Below, piece after piece: positions 8,293-15,523 of a stretch of DNA of 28,765 nt. This DNA is from UBA7803 sp041608775. Its GTDB lineage: Bacteria > Pseudomonadota > Gammaproteobacteria > Pseudomonadales > Azotimanducaceae. The notes beneath the pieces are model-generated. The model had not been told where the DNA came from. It did no database searches and saw only the letters and a program-made list of their open reading frames with translations. Position numbers and translations under genes: made by a program. The stretch is from NCBI GenBank assembly GCA_041608775.1, contig JBFISC010000011.1, forward strand, positions 1-28,765, written 5' to 3'. Each line of letters opens with the position of its first letter. The first letter of the stretch is position 1.

Positions 8293-8343
8293 CCGGTCGC
8301 AGTGTACTGCACGGCGCGCCGCGAACGCAGCGGCGCGATCGCG

Positions 8344-8568
8344 TCAGGTGTCGCGCCGGGTGAGCCGCTGCAACCGGTTGGCGTCGTCCACCTCCAGCTC
8401 GAAGCGGCCGTGCACGCCGCCGGCGGTAACAAACGGGCGCAGCGCCGTGGCCGGAAACTTGAGAAGCCGACCGTAGCGGTCGTGGGCGATCACGGCGCTG
8501 GCGCTGCCGCGGTAGTAGCGCAGCAGCTCGGCGGCAGGAATGCTGAGATCGACCAGGTAGCGGCGCAC
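8344..8568 (-). CDS. DUF2835 family small protein
   Basis: A 74-residue protein when started at GTG 8568. The sequence RRYLVDLSIPAAELLRYYRG followed by ARYGRLLKFPA-like residues and ALRPFVTAGGVHGRFELEVD matches DUF2835, whose members are about 70 residues and share the LRPFVT..GVxGRF core. A longer reading from ATG 8673 adds 35 residues that do not resemble the family and overlaps the promoter region of the divergent moxR operon, so I prefer the short form; GGAG just upstream gives a close ribosome site. Function is unknown. It sits just upstream of pyrD on the same strand. Confidence 0.75.
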   Translation of the reverse strand: MRRYLVDLSIPAAELLRYYRGSASAVIAHDRYGRLLKFPATALRPFVTAGGVHGRFELEVDDANRLQRLTRRDT

Positions 8569-8680
8569 GAAACTCCAGTCCCCGAACAGGACTCTAATGC
8601 CCAAAGCATAGTCGACCCAGCAGCGCCCGGGGCCGCAGCGCGCATCCCGGCGGCGAGGATGTATTTCCCCCACCGGCCGC

Positions 8681-8686
8681 TACAAT
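8681..8686 (+). promoter_or_regulatory. Possible -10 element for the moxR operon
   Basis: TACAAT matches five of six sigma-70 -10 positions and lies 25 bases before the moxR start, in the region between two divergent genes. I find no convincing -35 hexamer at the usual spacing (gatgta lies 17 bases upstream), so this is a weak call. Confidence 0.3.
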
Positions 8687-8711
8687 AGCGAGCTTTTCGA
8701 CCGGAAACTGC

Positions 8712-9683
8712 ATGAACGCACTGGAAACCCCGCATCAGCACAAGGTCCGCGACGTCACCGGCTGGCTCAGCGAGCGCATCATCGGCCAGCAGACACTGCT
8801 GCAGCGGCTGATGATGGCGTTGCTGTGCGGCGGCCACCTGCTGGTGGAGGGCGCACCGGGCCTGGCCAAGACCCGGGCGGTGAAAGAGCTGGCAAACGCG
8901 GTAGAGGGCGACTTTCACCGGATCCAGTTCACCCCGGACCTGCTGCCGAGCGACATCACCGGCACGGAGGTGTTCCGACCGGAGGACGGCAGCTTCAAGT
9001 TCCAGCCGGGCCCGGTGTTTCACAACCTGCTGCTGGCGGACGAAGTCAACCGGGCACCGGCCAAGGTGCAGTCGGCGCTGCTCGAAGCGATGGCCGAACA
9101 TCAGGTCAGTGTCGGCCGGCAGACGTTTCCGTTGCCCGACCTGTTTCTGGTCATGGCGACCCAGAATCCCATCGAGCAGGAAGGCACCTACCCGCTGCCG
9201 GAAGCCCAGCTCGACCGGTTCCTGATGCACGTGCGGGTGGATTACCCGACCGAGTCCGCAGAGACCGAGATCCTCCACCTGGTCCGCCAGGAGACCAGCG
9301 CTCGTACCCAGGCACCGACGGCACCACAGCGACTGACCCAGGACGATGTGTTCGCCGCGCGCCGGGAGATCCTGAACATCTACATGGCCGAGCCGGTCGA
9401 GCGCTACATCGTCGCGCTGGTGATGGCAACCCGGGAGGCGCGCGGCGAGCTTTCCGGACTGCTGGAGTTCGGCGCCAGCCCGCGGGGTACCATCGCGCTG
9501 GATCAGTGCGCGCGCGCGCTGGCCTGGCTCGAGGGCCGCGACTTCGTCAGCCCGGACGATGTCCAGGCGGTCGCCCAGGACGTGTTGCGCCACCGACTCA
9601 TTCTCACCTTCGACGCCGAAGCCCAGGGCATCTCCAGCGACCGGGTGGTGGAGCTGCTGCTCGACCAGGTGCCGGTCCCCTGA
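8712..9683 (+). CDS. moxR: MoxR-family AAA+ ATPase
   Basis: A 323-residue AAA+ ATPase of the MoxR branch, a chaperone-like partner of von Willebrand A (VWA) proteins. Walker A is GAPGLAKT (47-54) and Walker B is LLLADEVNRAP (Asp110-Glu111). Sensor 1 and the MoxR signature ATQNPIEQEGTYPLPEAQLDRF follow, and the lid holds LEFGASPRGTIAL. It is the first gene of a six-gene operon: MoxR, DUF58, DUF4381, BatA, BatB-BatC, BatD. It presumably uses ATP to remodel or load metal or cofactor onto the VWA proteins encoded next to it; the actual client in Bat systems is not established. Eight bases separate its stop from the DUF58 gene. Confidence 0.93.
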   Translation: MNALETPHQHKVRDVTGWLSERIIGQQTLLQRLMMALLCGGHLLVEGAPGLAKTRAVKELANAVEGDFHRIQFTPDLLPSDITGTEVFRPEDGSFKFQPGPVFHNLLLADEVNRAPAKVQSALLEAMAEHQVSVGRQTFPLPDLFLVMATQNPIEQEGTYPLPEAQLDRFLMHVRVDYPTESAETEILHLVRQETSARTQAPTAPQRLTQDDVFAARREILNIYMAEPVERYIVALVMATREARGELSGLLEFGASPRGTIALDQCARALAWLEGRDFVSPDDVQAVAQDVLRHRLILTFDAEAQGISSDRVVELLLDQVPVP

Positions 9684-9691
9684 GTCGGCCC

Positions 9692-10618
9692 ATGGCGCAA
9701 CCGGCCGGAAAGCGCGACGAGCTGCTGCGCGGCGCCTACGTCGGGCTGAATGACCTGTTGGCGCTGCGCTTCCGGCCGCTGGCGGAGCCGAGGCTGGCAT
9801 CCACCGTGGTGAGCGCCCGGGGCGGGACCCGGCTGTCGAAGCAGCGGGGCCGCGGCATCGATTTCTCGGAAGTGCGCCTGTACCAGCCCGGCGACGACGT
9901 TCGCAGCATCGACTGGCGCGTGACGGCACGCAAGAACGTGGTCCACACCAAGGTTTTTCGCGAGGAACGGGAACGGCTGACGCTGGTGGTGGTCGACCAG
10001 ACCCAGTCCATGTTCTTCGGCAGCCGCGCTCGGCTGAAGTCCGTGGCCGCAGCCGAGTTTGCCGCCCTCGCCGCCTGGCGGGCCATCGGTCACAACGATC
10101 GGATCGGCGGCATCGTCATCGGCAACGGCGAGCTCGCCATTCACAAGCCCTACCGTAACGTGAAATCGTTGGCACGGTTCCTCGGCGATCTGGCCCGGCT
10201 CAACCAGGCGCTGCGGCCCGGCGATCCGAGTCCCGACCGGGCACAGCTCGACGATGCCCTGCTCCGGGTGCGCCGGCTGGCGCGCAGCCACTACCGGATC
10301 TATTTCGTCAGCGACTTCCAACCCATGGGTGATCACTGGCGGGATACCTTCCGGACCCTGGCCCGGCACAACGAGGTGGTGGCCATCCGGGTCTACGACC
10401 CGCTGGAGCGGGAGCTGCCGCCGGCGGACCAGTACACCGTGACCGATGGCCGCCAGCGCTGGCAGTTCGATGCCGGCAACCCGCGGCTGCGTGAAAGCTA
10501 CCGCCGCCGCTTCGACGAGGAGCAGGCGCAATTCGAGACCCTCTGCAGCAACACCAAGGTGGCGACGGCGAGCCTGGCCACCAGCGAGCCGGTGCAGCAC
10601 GCGGTGGGGTGGCTGTAG
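9692..10618 (+). CDS. DUF58 domain protein of the Bat operon
   Basis: A 308-residue protein started at ATG 9692, the first ATG after moxR. It shows the DUF58 core SARGGTRLSKQRGRGIDFSEVRLYQPGDDVRSIDWRVTAR (positions 45-84), which precedes a VWA-like fold that opens LVVVDQTQSMFFGS, where DQTQS is a variant of the DxSxS metal site. The partner of MoxR in most such operons, it has no obvious membrane helix and is likely cytoplasmic. Longer readings in this frame overlap moxR and are not needed. The next gene begins seven bases after the stop. Confidence 0.88.
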   Translation: MAQPAGKRDELLRGAYVGLNDLLALRFRPLAEPRLASTVVSARGGTRLSKQRGRGIDFSEVRLYQPGDDVRSIDWRVTARKNVVHTKVFREERERLTLVVVDQTQSMFFGSRARLKSVAAAEFAALAAWRAIGHNDRIGGIVIGNGELAIHKPYRNVKSLARFLGDLARLNQALRPGDPSPDRAQLDDALLRVRRLARSHYRIYFVSDFQPMGDHWRDTFRTLARHNEVVAIRVYDPLERELPPADQYTVTDGRQRWQFDAGNPRLRESYRRRFDEEQAQFETLCSNTKVATASLATSEPVQHAVGWL

Positions 10619-10625
10619 GCGCCCC

Positions 10626-11123
10626 GTGGCAGCATCGGAACTCCAGCAGCTGCGCGACATCCATTTGCCGGAGCCGCCAGGCATGTGGCCACCGGCGCCG
10701 GGCTGGTGGCTGCTCGCCGCGCTGCTGCTGGCGGCCGCGCTATGGCTCGGCCGGCGGCTGTACCTGCGCTACCGCCGGGGTCGTCCGCTGCGCTACGCGC
10801 GGCGCCTGTACGAGGACATCCACCAGCGCTACCAGCGCGGCGAGCTGAGCGCTCGCGAGTATCTCGACGAGACCAGCGAGCTGCTGAAACGCCTGCTGAT
10901 TCACGGCCTCGGCGAGCGCCAGGCGCGCCGCGCCAGTGGTACCCGCTGGCTGCAGCTGCTGGACCGGCATCTGGAAGTGCCGGCGTTCAGCCGCGGGCCC
11001 GGTCAGGCCCTCGGCGATGCCCGGTTCAGGCCGGATCCGGAGATGGACCCGGAGGCGGTGCACGCCGTGGTCGAACGGCTGCTGGCGCGAATCACCCGGG
11101 GTGCCGGAGCCGGGGCGCGATGA
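10626..11123 (+). CDS. DUF4381 single-pass membrane protein of the Bat operon
   Basis: A 165-residue protein from GTG 10626. It opens ELQQLRDIHLPEPPGMWPPAPGWW, the typical DUF4381 beginning (LxDIHLPxxxxxWPxAPGWW), followed by one membrane helix at about residues 27-44 and a cytoplasmic basic/helical region with RRLYEDIHQRYQRGE and LLKRLLIHG. It is probably an inner-membrane scaffold between the MoxR/DUF58 pair and the VWA membrane proteins; that role is inferred from conserved gene order. Its stop overlaps the BatA start as ATGA (11120-11123). Confidence 0.85.
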   Translation: MAASELQQLRDIHLPEPPGMWPPAPGWWLLAALLLAAALWLGRRLYLRYRRGRPLRYARRLYEDIHQRYQRGELSAREYLDETSELLKRLLIHGLGERQARRASGTRWLQLLDRHLEVPAFSRGPGQALGDARFRPDPEMDPEAVHAVVERLLARITRGAGAGAR

Positions 11124-12121
11124 TCGAGCTGGTCTGGCCCTACACGCTGCTGCTGCTGCCAGTGCCCGCGCTGGCCCGGCTGCTGCTGCCCCAGCGCGAC
11201 CGTCGTCAGGCAGCACTCACCGTGCCGGATGTGAGTCACTTCCGTCCGGACGCCCGCGACCCCAGCGGGCGCGGCACGCGCCGCTGGCCGTGGCGCCTGC
11301 TGCTGCTGTGGCTCATCTGGCTAGGGCTGATCGCGGCCGCCGCGCGACCACAGTGGACGGGGGATCCGGTCACCCTGCCCACCACCGGCCGGGACCTGAT
11401 GCTGGCGGTGGACATCTCCGGCAGCATGGGAACCGAGGACATGCAGCTCGGCAACCGGCTGGTGAATCGACTCACCGTGGTGAAGAACGTAGTCGCCGAC
11501 TTCGTGGAACGGCGCCAGGGTGATCGGGTGGGGCTGATCCTGTTCGGCACCAACGCCTACCTGCAGGCTCCGCTGACCTTCGACCTGGCCAGCGTCAACC
11601 GCCTCCTGACGGAAGCGCCTGTCGGCATCGCCGGGGGCAAGACGGCCATCGGCGACGCCATCGGGCTGGCGGTCAAGCGGCTGCGGCAACGGCCCGCCGG
11701 CGACCGGGTGCTGGTGCTGCTCACCGATGGCGCCAACAACGTCGGCGAGGTCGCCCCGGACAAGGCCGCGGAGCTCGCCAGCGTGGAAGACATCCGGATC
11801 TACACCATCGGCGTGGGCGCGGAATCGATGCGCATGCCGAGCATCTTCGGCGTGTTCTCCTCCGGCATCATCAACCCGTCCGCGGAGCTCGACGAAGACA
11901 CCCTGAAGCAGATCGCGGCCACCACCGGCGGCCGCTATTTCCGCGCTCAGAACACCGAGCAGCTGCTGGAGATCTACGCCCTCATCGACGCCATGGAGCC
12001 GATCGAGCAGGAAGCCGAAACCTACCGGCCCATCGCCGCCCTCTACCACTGGCCGCTTTCAGCGGCCTGGCTGCTGACACTGGGCCTGGTGCTGCTGGAC
12101 GTCAGGGGCCGTCATGTCTGA
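11120..12121 (+). CDS. batA: BatA-type VWA membrane protein
   Basis: A 333-residue protein from ATG 11120, within the stop of the DUF4381 gene. N-terminal hydrophobic segments (about 6-23 and 59-75) and a C-terminal helix (about 311-327) bracket a VWA domain. The metal-ion-dependent adhesion site is intact: DISGS (Asp98, Ser100, Ser102), GKTAIGDAI for the Thr, and LLTDGANN for the second Asp. It is an inner-membrane protein with the VWA domain probably facing the periplasm, as in the Bacteroides and Leptospira Bat (aerotolerance) systems. It overlaps the next gene by eight bases. The family is clear; the biological role in proteobacteria is not. Confidence 0.9.
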   Translation: MIELVWPYTLLLLPVPALARLLLPQRDRRQAALTVPDVSHFRPDARDPSGRGTRRWPWRLLLLWLIWLGLIAAAARPQWTGDPVTLPTTGRDLMLAVDISGSMGTEDMQLGNRLVNRLTVVKNVVADFVERRQGDRVGLILFGTNAYLQAPLTFDLASVNRLLTEAPVGIAGGKTAIGDAIGLAVKRLRQRPAGDRVLVLLTDGANNVGEVAPDKAAELASVEDIRIYTIGVGAESMRMPSIFGVFSSGIINPSAELDEDTLKQIAATTGGRYFRAQNTEQLLEIYALIDAMEPIEQEAETYRPIAALYHWPLSAAWLLTLGLVLLDVRGRHV

Positions 12122-13838
12122 AGTCCTCGCCGACCTGCACTTCCTCCGCCCCTGGTGGCTGCTGGCGATCATCCCCGCGCTGCTGCTGGCCGGCTACTGG
12201 ATCCGGCACCGGTCCAGCGGCAGCCACTGGGAGGCGAGCATAGCGCCCGAGCTGCTCCAGGTGCTGCTCGAACGCCGCGGCAGCGGCGGCACGCGGCGCC
12301 TGCCGTGGCTCGTGGCGGCGGCGCTGTCGCTGGCCGCCGTGGGCCTGGCGGGGCCGACCTGGGAACGATTGCCGCAACCGGTGGAGCAGAAGACCGATTC
12401 CCTGGTGATCCTGTTCGACCTGTCCCTGTCCATGTATGCCGAGGACGTTCGGCCATCCCGCGTGGTCCGCGCCCGCCAGAAGATCGCCGACGTGCTGCGG
12501 CGTCGTGACGAAGGTTTCACCGCGCTGATCGCCTACGCCGGAGACGCGCACGCCGTCGTGCCTCTGACCGACGACACCCGGACCATCGAGAACCTCCTGA
12601 CGGCGCTGCGCCCGGAGATGATGCCGGTGCTGGGCAGCGACCTCGGCCAGGCTCTGGACCTTGCCCGCAGCCTGTTCGAAAACGCCGGCGTCCGGCAGGG
12701 ACGGATCCTGGTGATCACCGACGCGGTCGATCAGATGAGCGCGGCCACCGAACGTCGCGACCCGGACTTTCCCATTTCGATTCTCGGCGTCGGGACTCAG
12801 GAAGGGGCGACGATTCCCCTCGACTTCGTCAACCAGCCAGGCCAGGTCCTGCGCAGCCAGCAGGGAGAGCCGATTCTCGCGCGCCTGGACGAGGCCCGGC
12901 TGCGTCAGATCACGGAGCTCACCTATGGCCGCTACCAGACCCTGACGCTGGCCGACAGCGACATCGATGCGCTCCTGGCGACGCCGCTTCCCGGCGAGGA
13001 CGACACCATGGAGGTCGATCGCGACTTCGACACCTGGGCGGACCGCGGCTACTGGGTGCTGATCCTGCTGCTGCCCGTTGCGCTGGGCGGGTTCCGGCGC
13101 GGCGCGCTCGCGCTCGTGCCCCTGCTGCTGCTGCCGGCGCCCGCAGACGCCGGGCTCTGGGACGACCTCTGGCAGCGGCGCGACCAGCAGGCCTTCGAGG
13201 CACTGCGCGACGGCGAGCCGGAGACCGCCGCCGTGCTGTTCGAGCACGAGCCATGGCGCGCCGCCGCCCTGTACCGCAGCGGCGAGTTCGGCGCCGCGGC
13301 CGACAGCTTCCGACAGGAGGACTCGACCAGGGCGCTGTACAACCTCGGCAACGCGCTGGCCCGACAGAACGACTACCAGGCCGCCATCGACGCCTACGAC
13401 GCCGTGCTGGCGCGGGCCCCTGACCACGAGGATGCCCGCTTCAACAAGGCGCTGGTGGAGAAGCTGCTGGACGAGCAGAACCAGGCCCAGCAGAACGAGC
13501 AGGCACAGCAGCAGCAGGGCGAGCAGCCCGAGGATCAGAGCGACTCCCAGGGCGGCGGCACGGATCAGGGTGACCGCAACGACCAGGACGGGCTGCCGCC
13601 GGAAGATCAGCAGGCCGCGGATGAGGACCAGACAGCAGAGCCGCGGCAGAGCGAGGAGGCCGAGGGCGAAGAGGAGCTGAGCGCAAGCCGCGACGAGAAG
13701 CAGGATGCGCTGGAACAGTGGCTGCGGCGGGTGCCCGACGATCCCGGCGGGCTGCTGCGACGCAAGTTCCAGTACGAGACCAACCAGCGGCTGCGCCGAG
13801 GTGACTACCGCAGCCAGGAAACGGAGAAGATCTGGTGA
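12114..13838 (+). CDS. batB: BatB-BatC fusion: VWA and TPR membrane protein with acidic/Gln-rich tail
   Basis: A 574-residue protein. Helices at about 13-30 and 63-80 precede a VWA domain with metal site DLSLS (Asp102, Ser104, Ser106) and VITDAVDQ. Two further hydrophobic segments (about 312-328 and 331-346) lead to TPR repeats at about 355-450 (ALYNLGNALARQNDYQAAIDAYDAVLARAP). Residues 455-522 are a low-complexity tail of Gln, Glu and Asp with few hydrophobics. The end carries QWLRRVPDDPGGLLRRKF, a segment found at the C-terminus of VWA-TPR Bat proteins. It thus joins BatB and the TPR protein BatC in one chain, an arrangement common in proteobacteria. It ends in a GTGA overlap with batD. Confidence 0.9.
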   Translation: MSEVLADLHFLRPWWLLAIIPALLLAGYWIRHRSSGSHWEASIAPELLQVLLERRGSGGTRRLPWLVAAALSLAAVGLAGPTWERLPQPVEQKTDSLVILFDLSLSMYAEDVRPSRVVRARQKIADVLRRRDEGFTALIAYAGDAHAVVPLTDDTRTIENLLTALRPEMMPVLGSDLGQALDLARSLFENAGVRQGRILVITDAVDQMSAATERRDPDFPISILGVGTQEGATIPLDFVNQPGQVLRSQQGEPILARLDEARLRQITELTYGRYQTLTLADSDIDALLATPLPGEDDTMEVDRDFDTWADRGYWVLILLLPVALGGFRRGALALVPLLLLPAPADAGLWDDLWQRRDQQAFEALRDGEPETAAVLFEHEPWRAAALYRSGEFGAAADSFRQEDSTRALYNLGNALARQNDYQAAIDAYDAVLARAPDHEDARFNKALVEKLLDEQNQAQQNEQAQQQQGEQPEDQSDSQGGGTDQGDRNDQDGLPPEDQQAADEDQTAEPRQSEEAEGEEELSASRDEKQDALEQWLRRVPDDPGGLLRRKFQYETNQRLRRGDYRSQETEKIW

Positions 13839-15523
13839 CGGCTCCGCGCCTGGTGACGACGCTGGCAGCCCTGGCCTTTGCCCTGCTGCTCGCCGCCCCG
13901 GCGCGAGCGGCCGAGGTTCTCACGACCGTGGAACCGCGCATCGTCGACGAGTTCGACACCGTCCGGCTCACCATCCGGGCCACCGGCACCAACCAGGCAG
14001 CAAACCTGGACCTGGCGCCGCTGCGCGCGGACTTCGAGGTACTGACCACTCAGAGCTCCAGCCAGTACCGGTCCGTGAACGGCCGGGTGGAGTCGTGGGT
14101 GGAGTACCAGGTGATGCTCCGACCTCGACGCAGCGGCGATCTCACCATCCCGCCGATCGCGGTTGGCAACGACACCACCGAACCGCTGCGGGTTCGGGTG
14201 CGCGGCATCGATCCGTCGTTGCGCGAAGCCATCGACCGCATGGTGTTCTTCGAGACCGAGCTGACCGCGAATCCGGTGTACGTCCAGGCCCAGACGGTCC
14301 TCGTCCGGCGGCTGTACTACGCGAGCGGCGCGCAGATCTACAGTGACCTTCCGGGTATGCCCGACATCCCCGAGGCCATCGTGCTGCCGCTGGGCGAGAC
14401 CTCCTCCACCGCCACCATTCGCGACGGCCAGCGCTACGGGGTGATCGAGCAGCGCTTCGCGATCCTGCCTGAGCGCAGCGGCAAGCTGACGATACCCGCC
14501 ATCTCGGTCACCAGCAGCGTGCGGCTGCAGAGCGGCGGCCGAACCCGCCGGTCCGGCGTGCGGGTGGCCACGGAGCCGCTGTCCCTCGAGGTCCTGCCGA
14601 TTCCCCCCGGCTACCCGTCGGACCATCCATGGCTGCCTGCCGAGAACCTGACGCTCAGCGCCAGCTGGTTGCCGGACCGGCGCGCACTCGAGGTGGGTGA
14701 TCCGGTTCGCCTGACCCTGGGCGCGACGATCCGAGGCAACGTGAGCTCGGCCATCCCGCCCCTAGATCCGGCGCTCCCCGAGTCCCATTTCCGGCGCTAC
14801 CCGGAGCCGCCGGACCTCGAGGACGACGACAGCGGCGCGAGCGTCCGCGGGCTGCGGGAGCAGGCCTATGCCATCATTCCCACCGCCCCGGGCGCGGTCG
14901 CAGTGCCGGCGATCGAGGTGGTGTGGTGGGACGTGGTCAACGAGCGGGTCTCGACCGCCCGGTTGCCGGGACGGACCCTGTCCATCAGCGGCGTCGCCGC
15001 CGACGTCTCCTCGCCGCCGCTGCGGGCCGAAGCGCCGACGCCCGCGCCGGCCCGCGCACCCGAACCGGGCTGGGAGCCGCTGGAGGAGCCGCCGCTGCGA
15101 CCCGGCGTCGCGGGCCAGGCGGTCTGGATCCTCGGCATCTCCGCGGCCCTGATCGCGTTGCTGGCCTGGCTCCTGCGCGGCCACCTGACGCCGCCGGCGG
15201 GCGCCCAGCGGGCTGGCGCGGCCCGCGCCCGCCGCGAGCTGCGCGCGGCCTGTCGGTCGGGCGAACCCACGGCCGTCCACGCGGCCCTGCTGGAATACCT
15301 GCGCGAACACTACCGGGCGCCGCTGCCGGAGGCGATCCGCAGCTTCCGCGCAGCCGGTCACGGCGCGGTGCTGGATCAGCTCAACGCGACCTGCTACCGG
15401 GCGCGGCCCCCCCGGCAACAGCCCGACGGCGGCTTCGATGCTGCCGGGGTGCTGCGCGCCGCGGATGCGCTGCGGCGCCCGCGGCGCGCCGACGCCCCCC
15501 CGCTGCCGGCCCTCTACGACTGA
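13835..15523 (+). CDS. batD: BatD-type oxygen-tolerance protein
   Basis: A 562-residue protein from GTG 13835, overlapping the previous stop (GTGA). A signal peptide (about 1-25, ending APARA) is followed by a large beta-rich periplasmic region with repeated immunoglobulin-like segments: EVLTTVEPRIVDEFDTVRLTI near 27, LVRRLYYASGAQIYSDLPGMP, and RSGKLTIPAISVTSSVRL. A Pro-rich linker near 390-420 precedes one membrane helix (WILGISAALIALLAWLL) and a cytoplasmic helical tail. This matches the BatD family. It closes the operon. Its last ten bases overlap the convergent pepN stop region, and no intrinsic terminator is visible between them. Confidence 0.88.
   Translation: MTAPRLVTTLAALAFALLLAAPARAAEVLTTVEPRIVDEFDTVRLTIRATGTNQAANLDLAPLRADFEVLTTQSSSQYRSVNGRVESWVEYQVMLRPRRSGDLTIPPIAVGNDTTEPLRVRVRGIDPSLREAIDRMVFFETELTANPVYVQAQTVLVRRLYYASGAQIYSDLPGMPDIPEAIVLPLGETSSTATIRDGQRYGVIEQRFAILPERSGKLTIPAISVTSSVRLQSGGRTRRSGVRVATEPLSLEVLPIPPGYPSDHPWLPAENLTLSASWLPDRRALEVGDPVRLTLGATIRGNVSSAIPPLDPALPESHFRRYPEPPDLEDDDSGASVRGLREQAYAIIPTAPGAVAVPAIEVVWWDVVNERVSTARLPGRTLSISGVAADVSSPPLRAEAPTPAPARAPEPGWEPLEEPPLRPGVAGQAVWILGISAALIALLAWLLRGHLTPPAGAQRAGAARARRELRAACRSGEPTAVHAALLEYLREHYRAPLPEAIRSFRAAGHGAVLDQLNATCYRARPPRQQPDGGFDAAGVLRAADALRRPRRADAPPLPALYD

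Noticed and set aside
12102..13427. 441-codon open frame on the minus strand
   Set aside because: Shadow of the BatB-BatC gene, which has intact VWA and TPR motifs.
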